Assembly (NCBI GenBank): GCA_051659505.1
Contig: JBOFOQ010000020.1
Coordinates: 25,762-89,761, forward strand
Length of the DNA: 64,000 nt
Direction of reading: 5' to 3'
DNA from: JAGNZR01 sp051659505
Lineage (GTDB): Bacteria > Fusobacteriota > Fusobacteriia > Fusobacteriales > Fusobacteriaceae
Made by a program: the position numbers and the translations under genes. Positions 1-9,373 of this stretch are shown here, piece after piece; within the stretch, counting starts at the first letter, position 1; the number at the start of each line of letters is the position of its first letter. The notes beneath the pieces were generated by a model. That model saw nothing but the letters and a program-made list of their open reading frames with translations. It did no database searches and was not told where the DNA came from.

Positions 1-632
1 CAATTTGGGCATTATTAATTCCCTTTGGTATAATTTTAGGTTTAAGAATGGGATTTTTTACACCTACTGAAGGTGGAGGAATAGCTGTTTTATTTTGTTT
101 CGTTGTAGGAATTTTTGTATATAAAACATTAAAATTAAGTCATATACCAATAATATTAAAAGATACTGTTTATGGAACAGGCTCTGTAATGCTTTTAATA
201 ATAGGAGCTAAGGTTTTTGGATATTATTTAACTTTAGAAAGAATTCCACAAGCAATAACTAATTTTCTAGTAGGTTTTACAGATAATAGATACTTATTAT
301 TATTTATAATAAATCTTTTACTATTATTTGTGGGAATGTTTCTAGAAGGGGGAGCTGCACTTGTTATCTTAGCACCACTTCTTGTTCCTGCTGTTACTAA
401 AATGGGAATTGACCCTGTACATTTTGGTGTAATTATAATTGTTAATATAATGATTGGGGGAATAACTCCACCATTTGGATCAATGATGTTTACAACTTGT
501 ACAATTGTAGGCGTCAAACTAGATGACTTTGTTAAAGAAGTTATCCCTTTTATAGTGGCACTATTAATAGTTTTACTCATAGTTACTTATTCTGAAACAA
601 TTGCTCTATATATTCCTAATTTATTGATGTAG
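1..632 (+). CDS. dctM: TRAP transporter large permease (DctM), C-terminal part
   Basis: The reading frame is open from the first bases of the window (codon phase begins at base 3), so the gene starts upstream and only its last 210 or so residues are here. The protein is a run of hydrophobic helices. It carries the DctM-type segment FTPTEGGGIAV just after the window start and a glycine-rich GGITPPFGSMMF loop. DctM is the large membrane subunit that couples a sodium gradient to uptake of an acid captured by a periplasmic DctP protein; DctP and the small subunit DctQ would lie upstream, outside the window. The substrate (C4-dicarboxylate, sialic acid or another acid) cannot be told from this fragment. 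It is followed 20 bases later by glpQ, so the two may be cotranscribed. Confidence 0.9.
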   Translation, partial: IWALLIPFGIILGLRMGFFTPTEGGGIAVLFCFVVGIFVYKTLKLSHIPIILKDTVYGTGSVMLLIIGAKVFGYYLTLERIPQAITNFLVGFTDNRYLLLFIINLLLLFVGMFLEGGAALVILAPLLVPAVTKMGIDPVHFGVIIIVNIMIGGITPPFGSMMFTTCTIVGVKLDDFVKEVIPFIVALLIVLLIVTYSETIALYIPNLLM

Positions 633-652
633 TCTTAATTAAAGGGGGGGTT

Positions 653-1723
653 ATGAAAAAAAGATTAATTATTATTATAAGTGTTTTATCTATTTTTTTT
701 ATGGGTTGTTCAAGTGGAAAAGTTAAAAATGAAAAAAAACTAATAATTGCTCATAGAGGAGCTAGCGGTTATTTACCGGAACACACTTTAGAATCAAAAG
801 CTTTAGCTTTTGGTCAAGGGGCTGATTATTTAGAGCAGGACTTAGCCATGACTAAAGATGATAAAGTGGTAGTAATTCATGATCACTACTTAGATCAATT
901 AACAGATGTAGCAGATAAATTTCCAAATAAAAAAAGAAAAGATGGTCGTTATTACGTAATAGATTTTACTTTGAGCGAAATAAAAGAGTTAGCAATGACT
1001 GAAAATTTCAGTATAGTGAATGGAGAAAAAATTCCTGTTTACCCTGAGAGATTTCCATTATGGAAATCTACTTTTAAAATTCATACTTTTGAAGAGGAGC
1101 TAGAATTTATAAAAGGATTAGAAAAAAGTACTGGAAAAAAAATAGGAATATATCCAGAAATAAAAGCTCCTTGGTTTCACCATCAAGAAGGAAAAGATAT
1201 TGCGATGGAAACTCTAAAAATTCTAAAAAAATATGGTTACACATCTAAAAATAGCAATATCTATTTTCAAACTTTTGATTTTAATGAATTAAAGAGAATC
1301 AAAAAAGAGTTACTACCTCAATTGGGGATGGATATAAAACTAGTTCAACTGATTGCTTATAATGATTGGGAAGAAACTATGGAAAAAAATGAAGAGGGGA
1401 AGTGGATAAACTATGATTACAATTGGATGTTTACTTCTGAAGGAGTGAAAACAATCGCTAGATATGCTGATGGAATAGGACCAGCATGGTATATGTTAAT
1501 TGATGATATAGCTTCTAAAAAAAATGATATTAAAATAACTACTTTGGTAAATTACATATCTCATGAAAATTTAGAGTTACACCCCTATACAGTTAGAAAA
1601 GATGCATTACCTAAATATTTTGATAATATAAATCAAATGTATGACGCTATATTCACTAAAGCAAAAGCTACAGGTGTCTTTACTGATTTTCCAGATTTAG
1701 GGGTTGAATATTTAAAAAAATAA
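653..1723 (+). CDS. glpQ: Periplasmic glycerophosphodiester phosphodiesterase lipoprotein
   Basis: This enzyme splits glycerophosphodiesters such as glycerophosphocholine into glycerol-3-phosphate and an alcohol. The N-terminus is a lipoprotein signal peptide ending in FFMGCSSG (Cys19), so the protein should be anchored in the cell envelope. The GDPD catalytic motifs are plain: HRGASGYLPEHT (residues 34-45), EQDL and HDHYLDQLT. Its length (356 aa) matches periplasmic GlpQ and Haemophilus protein D rather than the shorter cytosolic UgpQ. An unusually strong ribosome site (AAAGGGGGGG) precedes the ATG. An mgtC-like gene follows after 16 bases. Confidence 0.93.
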   Translation: MKKRLIIIISVLSIFFMGCSSGKVKNEKKLIIAHRGASGYLPEHTLESKALAFGQGADYLEQDLAMTKDDKVVVIHDHYLDQLTDVADKFPNKKRKDGRYYVIDFTLSEIKELAMTENFSIVNGEKIPVYPERFPLWKSTFKIHTFEEELEFIKGLEKSTGKKIGIYPEIKAPWFHHQEGKDIAMETLKILKKYGYTSKNSNIYFQTFDFNELKRIKKELLPQLGMDIKLVQLIAYNDWEETMEKNEEGKWINYDYNWMFTSEGVKTIARYADGIGPAWYMLIDDIASKKNDIKITTLVNYISHENLELHPYTVRKDALPKYFDNINQMYDAIFTKAKATGVFTDFPDLGVEYLKK

Positions 1724-1739
1724 AAAAGGTGGTTGTTTT

Positions 1740-2228
1740 ATGCATATGGAAGTTTCAGTTTTAGTAACAAGATTACTGATTTCAGCATTCATAGGAAGTC
1801 TCCTAGGATTAGAAAGAGAACTCAAAAATAAATCAGCAGGATTTATTACTATAACTTTAGTTTGTTTAGGAGCTACAATAGTAGCATTAATTCAAGAAGA
1901 ATTACTTTTGAAACAACTAGATTTAATTGCTAAAAATAGTGATGCAATTGGAATTATAAAAATTGATGTGACAAGATTGAGTGCTCAGGTTATTTCTGGA
2001 GTTGGTTTCATAGGTGGTGGAAGTATTATATATACTAAGGATAAAGTTTTAGGAATAACTACTGCTGCAATTCTTTGGGTAGCCGCATGTATAGGTTTGG
2101 CTATAGGTTATGGATTTATATATTTAACAGTAGGTTCAATATTTTTAGTTTTAGTAATTTTAGTTGGAATGAAGATTTTTGAAAAAAAAGTGATTTATAA
2201 GTATAAAGAAAAAGATAATAATAAATAG
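1740..2228 (+). CDS. MgtC/SapB family membrane protein
   Basis: A 162-residue inner-membrane protein with about four hydrophobic helices. It has the MgtC family signatures GLERELKNKSAG near residue 25 and RLSAQVISGVGFIGGGSII around residues 78-96. It lacks the C-terminal soluble ACT-like domain of Salmonella MgtC, so it is of the short SapB/YhiD type. Family members are linked to magnesium stress and to modulation of ATP synthase or phosphate uptake, but the role of this short form is not known. A second in-frame ATG lies two codons downstream (bases 1746-1748); the ribosome site GGTGG fits the first slightly better. It is probably cotranscribed with glpQ and is followed by a terminator hairpin. 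Confidence 0.85.
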   Translation: MHMEVSVLVTRLLISAFIGSLLGLERELKNKSAGFITITLVCLGATIVALIQEELLLKQLDLIAKNSDAIGIIKIDVTRLSAQVISGVGFIGGGSIIYTKDKVLGITTAAILWVAACIGLAIGYGFIYLTVGSIFLVLVILVGMKIFEKKVIYKYKEKDNNK

Positions 2229-2296
2229 AAATAAAAAATCTATAATTTCTATTGTAGTATGCTTTTTTTATAGAATATTTTTTAATAATAAAATAA

Positions 2297-2342
2297 AAAT
2301 CTGGAATAAATGAAGAGTAATCTTCTCTTATTTCAGATTTTC
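2297..2342 (+). terminator. Rho-independent terminator after the mgtC-like gene
   Basis: An imperfect inverted repeat pairs AAATCTGGAATAAATGAAGA with TCTTCTCTTATTTCAGATTT around a short loop. It lies 70 bases after the mgtC-like stop and before the sbcDC operon. Confidence 0.6.
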
Positions 2343-2455
2343 TATTTATTGAATAATATTTTTTCAATAAAAAATAAAAAATCTAAAATTTATAAATTTA
2401 ATGTGATAAAATATAAGCATATGATGAATTACTTAGGGAATGAGGAGAACTAAAA

Positions 2456-3625
2456 ATGAAAATATTGCATAGCTCAGATTGGCATTTAGGAAAAAAATTA
2501 GAGGGACAAAAAAGAATAGAAGAGCAAAAAAAATTTATAAATAAATTAGTTAAAATTGCCGATAATGAGGAAATAGATTTAGTTTTAGTAGCAGGTGATA
2601 TTTATGATAACTCAAATCCTTCTGCAGAAGCTGAAAGTTTATTTTTCGATGCTATGAAAATGTTATCAAAAAATGGAGAAAGAGCGGTTATTGTCATTCC
2701 AGGTAATCATGATAATCCACAAAGATTATCTGTTGCTAATTCCTTAGCCAAAGAATTTGGAATTATAATATATGAAACTCCATTTGAAAAGAAAGAAATT
2801 GGTAAATATGGAAATTTCAAAGTAGTAAAAAGTACTCATGGTGGAATTGAAATTGAGATTAATTGTAAAAAAGCATTTATTTATTGTTTGCCTTATCCAA
2901 GTGAAGTAGCTTTAAATGAAGAGTTTTCTGAAAAAAATTATTCTAAGAGAATAGGGGAAATATTAAAAAAAGGAATAGAAGAAAATAAAGAGAATATTCC
3001 TAATATAATTATGACTCATATTTTTGTATCAGGAGCAAATGCTACAGAAGACGAAAGAGCAATTGAGCTAGGAGGTTCACTTGCAGTATCACTTGAAGAT
3101 TTACCAGAGGTAGATTATATTGCTCTTGGACACATTCATAGACCTATGAAATTTATAAAAAAAAGAGCCTATTATTGTGGTTCTCCAATTGAATATAGAA
3201 TTAATGAAAATAAATATGATAAAAGAGTGTTTATAGCTGAGCTAAATGGTAATTTAAATAATGAGTTTAAAGAGATTGAACTTGAAAATTATAAACCTAT
3301 ATTAAAATATAGAGTAAATGGAGCAAATGAGGCTATATTACTTGCAGAAGAAAAAGAGATGTGTGAGGAATGGATATATTTAGAAATTTTAACCTCTGCA
3401 TATTTAACTAATGAAGAAATAAAAAAAATAAAGATAAATAAGAATATATTAGAGATAAAGCCTATTTTTACTGATGTTAGAAATTTAGAATTAGAAGTTG
3501 AAGAGACAAGTACTAAAAAAACAATACTTGAAAATTTTATAGAGTATTATAGTCAGTGTGATGGAATTGAGCCATCACAAGAAACAAAAGTACTATTTCT
3601 AAAGATGATGGAGAGTGATAATTAA
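2456..3625 (+). CDS. sbcD: Exonuclease subunit SbcD
   Basis: This is the metallophosphoesterase nuclease half of the SbcCD (Mre11-Rad50) complex, which opens hairpins and trims protein-blocked DNA ends. The phosphodiesterase motifs appear in order: SSDWHLGKKLEG (6-17), AGDIYDNSNPS (near 47), IPGNHDNPQR (near 82) and GHIHRP (near 224). The length of 389 aa is normal for the family. The gene is preceded by GAGGAG and abuts sbcC: its stop codon ends at the base before the sbcC ATG, which implies translational coupling. It heads a four-gene operon of double-strand-end processing enzymes. Confidence 0.96.
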   Translation: MKILHSSDWHLGKKLEGQKRIEEQKKFINKLVKIADNEEIDLVLVAGDIYDNSNPSAEAESLFFDAMKMLSKNGERAVIVIPGNHDNPQRLSVANSLAKEFGIIIYETPFEKKEIGKYGNFKVVKSTHGGIEIEINCKKAFIYCLPYPSEVALNEEFSEKNYSKRIGEILKKGIEENKENIPNIIMTHIFVSGANATEDERAIELGGSLAVSLEDLPEVDYIALGHIHRPMKFIKKRAYYCGSPIEYRINENKYDKRVFIAELNGNLNNEFKEIELENYKPILKYRVNGANEAILLAEEKEMCEEWIYLEILTSAYLTNEEIKKIKINKNILEIKPIFTDVRNLELEVEETSTKKTILENFIEYYSQCDGIEPSQETKVLFLKMMESDN

Positions 3626-6600
3626 ATGAGACCTATTAAATTAGAAATAGAGGGGTTACAAAGTTTCAAAGAGAAACAAGTCATAAATTTCGATAAACTT
3701 TCTGAATTTGGATTATTTGGAATTTTTGGAGAAACAGGAAGTGGAAAATCAACAATTTTAGATGCAATGATATATGGAATTTACAATAAAATACCTAGAA
3801 TGATGGGAACAACAGATAAGATAGAGGAATCTTTTAACTTAGAATCAGATGTGATGAAGATAAGATTTGAATTTGCTCTGGGAAAAGATATTTATATTGT
3901 AGAAAGAGGGATGAAAAGAGCTAAAGGAATAAAACTCTTTAGTACATTAACACCTATATTAATAAAAAATAATAAAGTAGTTGCTGAGAAAACTAAAGAG
4001 ATAGACTCTATTATAATGGAAGATTTTGGGATAGATGTAAATGATTTTACTCGTTCAGTTATACTTCCTCAAGGAAAATTTAGTGAATTTTTGAAACTTA
4101 CAGGTCAAAATAAACTTCTTATGTTAGAGAATATATTTTCATTAGAACAGTACGGTGATTCCCTTAGAGATAAAGTAAGTAAAGAAAAAAAGAAATGGGA
4201 AAGAGAGATTCAAAGCTTAAAAGATAGAGCTCTAGGAAAAGGAATGGTTACAGAGGAAGAAATAGAAGAAACTAATAATAATTTGAAAAAGTTGAAACAT
4301 AATAAAGAAAAATTAGAGCAAGATAGAATAGAATTTGATGCTCTGTACAAAAGTATAGAGAATTTAAAAAATTATTTAGATGAAAAGAGAATACTTGATA
4401 TAAAAATTAAAGAGTTGAAATTAGAGGAAAAAAATATTCTAAATTTAGAAGAAGAAATTAAAAATTTAAAAGAAATATCTAAATTCACTAATATTTTATC
4501 AGAAAGAAATGATAAATTAACTAGTGAATTAAAAATAAAAAAACAATTAGTTGTATTGGAAGAAAGAAAGAAAATTATGGATTTAGAATTTGAAAAATTA
4601 AATAAATTGATTAAATTAGAAGAGAGTAAAATAAATAACATTGATGAAAAATTAAAAAAAATAAACTATAACAGCGAATTATTAGGAGAACTAAAAGATA
4701 ATATCTCGAGAAAAGAAAAATTAAATATATATACCTCTAAAGTAGATGAGTTAAGCAAGGAGCTACAAGAGAATGAAAGGGAAAAATTGCAATGTGAAAT
4801 CAATTGGAAATCAATAAATAACGACTTAGAAGAAAAGAAAAATAAAAAAATATTAGAAGATAAAGATAAAATAACAGAAAAAGAACTAAAAGAACTAAGT
4901 GAGAAAATATTTATATTAACACAAGACATTTTATTGATTAAGAAAAATGAAAAAAATTTAGATGATTTACTGAAGAATAAACCTGAAAATATTTTAAAAT
5001 TAGAAGAAACGAAGAAAAACTTAGAGATAAAACTAATTGCAGAAAAAGACCTTGAGAACAAAATTCAAGGGAATAGAGCCTCTATATTTTCTAGTAAGCT
5101 TATAAAAGGGAGTCCATGTCCTGTTTGTGGCTCAAAGGAGCACCCTCACAAGGCAGAATTTGATGAAGAAGCTGAAAACATACTAAAAGAATTAAAAGAA
5201 GAAATTATAAAATTAAGAGAACAAGGGACCCAAATAGAAAGTAAAAAAAAGAGAGATGAAGAGGATATCCTTAAGCTAGAAAGCGAAATAGAAAAGTGCT
5301 TAGAAAAATTAGGAAGAGATGAGATAGAAAAACTAATTCAAAATAAAGAAAAACTTAATAAAAGATTTTTACTAAGCGAAAAACTAGAAATAAAAGTTGA
5401 ATTATTAAAAAAAAATTATGAAAAACTATTTCTAAAATGTAAGAGTACTGAAGAAAAAATAAAAGAGTTATCAAATGAAATTATAAAACTAGAAAGGGAT
5501 AAAGAGTTTAATATAAAAGAAAAAAATAGAGTAGACTTAGTAAATAAAACTTTAAAAAATAATTTGTTTTTATCTTTAGAAGAAATGAAGGAAATAGATT
5601 TAAAAATTAATATAAAATATAAAAATAAATTACTGACTACTTTATTAAAAGAAAAAGAAGATTTAGAAAAAAAGGAAAAAGAAACAAAGGAATTAGAAAA
5701 AGAAAAAAAAGAAATAGAAGATATTACTTATGAAAATAAGCAAAAATTAAATGAAATAAATATTGAAATTGTGAAAATAGACATGGAAAAAGCTAGTGAG
5801 TTTAAAATGAATGAAAGTTTAGAAAAGGATATTATTAACTTAAATGATAAACTAAATAAACTATTTACAGATTCAAAATTTAAAAATATCTCTGAAATAG
5901 AAATTTTAGTAGAAAAAGAAAAACAATTTGATTATTTGAAAAATGAAGAAAAAGTAAAGAGATACCAAGAAGAAGTTTTAATTATAAATGAAAAAATTAA
6001 AGAAAATTTAAAAAATATAGACAACAGAGAACTTTCTGAAGAGAGATGGAATAACACAATAGAAAAAAAAGATTTACTTAGTAGAGAGTGGATAAGCATA
6101 AATTCAGAGATTCAACTTGAAAAAAAAATATTAGATGATAAAAAAAATACTTATAACCAACTAAAAGAACTAATTTTAGAAGAAAAAAAAATACAAAAAA
6201 AATTAAATGTAACAGAAGATTTATTAAAAAAAGTTTCTGCCCGTGGTTTTGTTAAATTTTTATCAAGAAAAAAATTAGAAAGCATAACGAGAAACGCTTC
6301 TTTAAGAGTTGGAAGAATAACAGGTGGAAGATACGAGCTTATAAGTAATGAAGATTGTGAATTTTTAGTTATAGATGTATTTAACAGTGGAAAGAAAAGA
6401 AAATGCTCAACATTATCAGGTGGAGAAACCTTTATAGTTTCTTTATCTCTCGCCTTAGCACTTTCAAATCAATTACAGTTAAAAGGACGAACTCAACTTG
6501 AATTTTTCTTTTTAGATGAAGGTTTTGGAACTTTAGATGAAAGTTTATTAGATAGAGTGATTGACTCTTTAACAACTATTCATATGGAAGAAGCTATAAA

Positions 6601-6709
6601 AGTTGGAATTATTACTCATGTGGAAAATTTAAAAATGAGAATGAATAGAAGATTAGAGATTCAAGGTCCTATTTCAGGAGAGAGAGGAAGCATAATAAAA
6701 ATATTATAA
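3626..6709 (+). CDS. sbcC: Exonuclease subunit SbcC (Rad50-like ATPase)
   Basis: This is the SMC-like ATPase partner of SbcD. The N-terminal Walker A is GETGSGKST (near residues 35-43). Two very long lysine/glutamate-rich coiled coils flank the zinc-hook motif CPVCG near residue 498. The C-terminal half of the ATPase holds the ABC signature LSGGET, Walker B LEFFFLDEGFGTLDE and the switch His in ITHVENL. A length of 1027 aa is typical. It starts immediately after the sbcD stop and ends 36 bases before addB. All motifs are intact, so the complex should be active. Confidence 0.96.
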   Translation: MRPIKLEIEGLQSFKEKQVINFDKLSEFGLFGIFGETGSGKSTILDAMIYGIYNKIPRMMGTTDKIEESFNLESDVMKIRFEFALGKDIYIVERGMKRAKGIKLFSTLTPILIKNNKVVAEKTKEIDSIIMEDFGIDVNDFTRSVILPQGKFSEFLKLTGQNKLLMLENIFSLEQYGDSLRDKVSKEKKKWEREIQSLKDRALGKGMVTEEEIEETNNNLKKLKHNKEKLEQDRIEFDALYKSIENLKNYLDEKRILDIKIKELKLEEKNILNLEEEIKNLKEISKFTNILSERNDKLTSELKIKKQLVVLEERKKIMDLEFEKLNKLIKLEESKINNIDEKLKKINYNSELLGELKDNISRKEKLNIYTSKVDELSKELQENEREKLQCEINWKSINNDLEEKKNKKILEDKDKITEKELKELSEKIFILTQDILLIKKNEKNLDDLLKNKPENILKLEETKKNLEIKLIAEKDLENKIQGNRASIFSSKLIKGSPCPVCGSKEHPHKAEFDEEAENILKELKEEIIKLREQGTQIESKKKRDEEDILKLESEIEKCLEKLGRDEIEKLIQNKEKLNKRFLLSEKLEIKVELLKKNYEKLFLKCKSTEEKIKELSNEIIKLERDKEFNIKEKNRVDLVNKTLKNNLFLSLEEMKEIDLKINIKYKNKLLTTLLKEKEDLEKKEKETKELEKEKKEIEDITYENKQKLNEINIEIVKIDMEKASEFKMNESLEKDIINLNDKLNKLFTDSKFKNISEIEILVEKEKQFDYLKNEEKVKRYQEEVLIINEKIKENLKNIDNRELSEERWNNTIEKKDLLSREWISINSEIQLEKKILDDKKNTYNQLKELILEEKKIQKKLNVTEDLLKKVSARGFVKFLSRKKLESITRNASLRVGRITGGRYELISNEDCEFLVIDVFNSGKKRKCSTLSGGETFIVSLSLALALSNQLQLKGRTQLEFFFLDEGFGTLDESLLDRVIDSLTTIHMEEAIKVGIITHVENLKMRMNRRLEIQGPISGERGSIIKIL

Positions 6710-6745
6710 AATGAGAGATAGAATAAAAAATAGAGGGGAAAAGAA

Positions 6746-9373
6746 ATGAGTACAAAAGGAGAAATAAAATTCAATTATATAGATTATGGTCAAAAAATAG
6801 TAGATTCTCTTTCTAAAGGAAAAAATAATTTATACATATTTTCCTCATATCTTTTAAGAAATTTATATAAAGAAAAAACCAAAGTAAGTATATTTGAAAA
6901 AATTCCAACAGTATTAACATTAGACGAGTTTAAAAAGGAAATATATAAAAGTGATAAAATTATTTTAAGAGAGGCTAAGAGAACTCTTTCTCTTTATTTG
7001 GCACTAAGTTCAAGAACAAAGAAAAAAATTGGTATAGAGGGGTATTATGAGTTCATAACACTGGCAAATGAATTCTTTGTATTCTATGCTAGTGAATTTA
7101 AATGTTTAATTAAAGAATATAAGAATATAGAGAAATGGCAAGTGGAAAAAATAGAAAATTATTCACTTATGAAAAAAGAATACGACGTATATCTAAAAAA
7201 AAATAATTTCATTCCATTTGAATGGGTTGAAAATTATGAAAATTTAGATTTATCTTATATTAAAAAATTTGAAAAAATAATATTTGTAGATATAATAGAT
7301 TTTACCTTGTTAGATAAAGAGATAATAAAAGAGATGAAGAAGTATGTAGATATAGAATTTTCTTTACAGATAAAAGAAGGAGATTTTGATGAAGTTAATT
7401 TAAGTATAAAAGATATCTCTCTTAGTAAAGTAAAAAGAGATATAAAAGTATATAAATTAACTGAAGAGACAGAAGAAGGAACAAATCTTATAGAAAGTTT
7501 TAAAGGAAAAATAGGTAATGATATTTTCACGCCTAATATAGATAACGTAAAATTAAATTTATTACTTCCAAAATATTTTACCTCAACAAAACTACCAGTA
7601 CTTAATGATACTGAAATATATAAATTTATGAAAGTACATCACGAAATTTTAGGAAGCTTTGTTCCTGAGCTGAAAAATGCAATATCATTTTCTGCTTTAG
7701 AGCAAGGAATGAGCCTAAAATCTTTTAAATTAAACTATAATATAACTTCTGAAGATATAGAAAATTTTTATATATTAATAGAAGATAGCTATAAATATTT
7801 TTTACCAGAGTTAACACTAGATGAAAACTTTCAAAAGACTTGTACAGAAGAGTTAAGTAATAAGTTAGTGAAAATTTATGAAGATATAGCAACTATTTCA
7901 ACATTTACAACTGTTGAAGAATATTTTAATTTTTATAAAAATGAACCTAATTTAATATATCTATTTGAAATAAATTACACTAATATAGTAGAAAAATATT
8001 TTGAGGCTTTTAGTTTAGCAAGAACAAGTGAATTTTTAGATGATAAAAAAGGATTAAAAAATATTTTTAGTGAAAATAAATCTTTAGGTATATTAAACTT
8101 AATAATAAAATACATGAATAATATGGAATTAAACGAATTAAAAATAAATTTTGAAAATGATAAAAAAAATGATAGAATTTCAGTAATTAAAGATTTAAGT
8201 TTAGCTGTAGATAGACAAGAGAGAGAAAGCTATTTTATTGGAATAACAAGTAAAAATTTACCTGGAAATGAAAATAACGAAACAATATTTACAGAATATC
8301 AAAAGTTAGAGAATGGTCTGAAAACTAAAGAAAAAATTAGAATAGAAAAAAAATATAGATTTTTTCAAGGAGTACTAACTAGTAAAAATTCTATTATTTA
8401 TTATATTGAAAATAGTAAAGATAATGAAACTATTTCACCATTTTTAGAAGAACTTATAGAAAAGTGTGATTTAAAGATAGAATCTGGGATTATAGATTTA
8501 GACGAATCTTTATTAAGAATAAAAGAATCACTAAAATCTCCTAAGGTGTCATTGGAAAAACATTCATTAGATAATTTAGAAAAATCCCTTGATGACATTG
8601 AAGAAAAAAAAATAAATTTAGGAACATATGATTATACAGATTTACATCAATGTGAATATAAATATTATTTAGGGAAAATGAAAAAAATAAATGGAGTTAA
8701 AGCGGAACAAGAACGAAATTTTTCACCAAAATTTCTAGGAATATTAGTTCATGAGTTTTTAGAACGAATAGGAAGAATGAAAAAAAATGAAATAGAAAAT
8801 GAAAAATCATTTACTTTAAACAGAGAAAAAGTTGAAAAAGAACTTAGATATCTTTTAAAGAAATATAGATATAAAATACCTATTCATTTAGACAGTTATT
8901 TTAAAGAAGTTTTATTTGAGCTATTTATTAAAAACACAGAAGAATTCTATGAGTATTTAGGAATAATTTTAAGAGATGCTCAGGTAAATAAATTCTCCTC
9001 AGAAGCAAGTAAATATTCAACAATACCTTTTTTAGATGATAAAATAAAAGTGTATTTAAGAGGAAGAGTAGATTTAGCAGTGGAGACTAATATAGGAAAA
9101 TACATTATAGACTATAAAACAGGTATTAAAAATGAGTTTCAGCTGGACTTTTATTCTATTTTACTTTATGGAAATGAGGAAGCTGCGGAAAAAATGATTT
9201 TTAATCCAATGAGTGGAACAAGAGAAAAAGCTAAAAAAATAGTGCTGACAAGAGAGATTATAAAAGAAAAATTAATTAATTTTATAAATACTCCCTATTA
9301 TTCCAAAGCTGAAAAAAAAGGATATTGCAAAAATTGTTCCTATATGGAAATTTGCCGAAAGGAGTTAGATTAA
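6746..9373 (+). CDS. addB: AddB-type helicase-nuclease subunit with Fe-S PD-(D/E)XK domain
   Basis: This is probably the AddB subunit of an AddAB (RecBCD-like) double-strand-break resection enzyme. The C-terminal 250 residues form a RecB-family nuclease: GRVDLAVE (near 773) and IIDYKTG (near 789) give the metal-binding Asp and the D-x-K pair. Four cysteines are placed as in AddB/Cas4 iron-sulfur nucleases, one in DLHQCEYKYYLGK (near 636) and three in YCKNCSYMEIC at the very end. The first 550 residues are poorly conserved, and I see no clear Walker A, as expected for AddB's degenerate helicase domain. At 875 aa it is shorter than Bacillus AddB (about 1160). It overlaps addA by one base (TAATG). 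Confidence 0.8.
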   Translation: MSTKGEIKFNYIDYGQKIVDSLSKGKNNLYIFSSYLLRNLYKEKTKVSIFEKIPTVLTLDEFKKEIYKSDKIILREAKRTLSLYLALSSRTKKKIGIEGYYEFITLANEFFVFYASEFKCLIKEYKNIEKWQVEKIENYSLMKKEYDVYLKKNNFIPFEWVENYENLDLSYIKKFEKIIFVDIIDFTLLDKEIIKEMKKYVDIEFSLQIKEGDFDEVNLSIKDISLSKVKRDIKVYKLTEETEEGTNLIESFKGKIGNDIFTPNIDNVKLNLLLPKYFTSTKLPVLNDTEIYKFMKVHHEILGSFVPELKNAISFSALEQGMSLKSFKLNYNITSEDIENFYILIEDSYKYFLPELTLDENFQKTCTEELSNKLVKIYEDIATISTFTTVEEYFNFYKNEPNLIYLFEINYTNIVEKYFEAFSLARTSEFLDDKKGLKNIFSENKSLGILNLIIKYMNNMELNELKINFENDKKNDRISVIKDLSLAVDRQERESYFIGITSKNLPGNENNETIFTEYQKLENGLKTKEKIRIEKKYRFFQGVLTSKNSIIYYIENSKDNETISPFLEELIEKCDLKIESGIIDLDESLLRIKESLKSPKVSLEKHSLDNLEKSLDDIEEKKINLGTYDYTDLHQCEYKYYLGKMKKINGVKAEQERNFSPKFLGILVHEFLERIGRMKKNEIENEKSFTLNREKVEKELRYLLKKYRYKIPIHLDSYFKEVLFELFIKNTEEFYEYLGIILRDAQVNKFSSEASKYSTIPFLDDKIKVYLRGRVDLAVETNIGKYIIDYKTGIKNEFQLDFYSILLYGNEEAAEKMIFNPMSGTREKAKKIVLTREIIKEKLINFINTPYYSKAEKKGYCKNCSYMEICRKELD

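Noticed and set aside
4372..5061. Minus-strand open frames inside sbcC
   Set aside because: They are low-complexity antisense shadows of the lysine/glutamate-rich coiled coil, without ribosome sites or family features.
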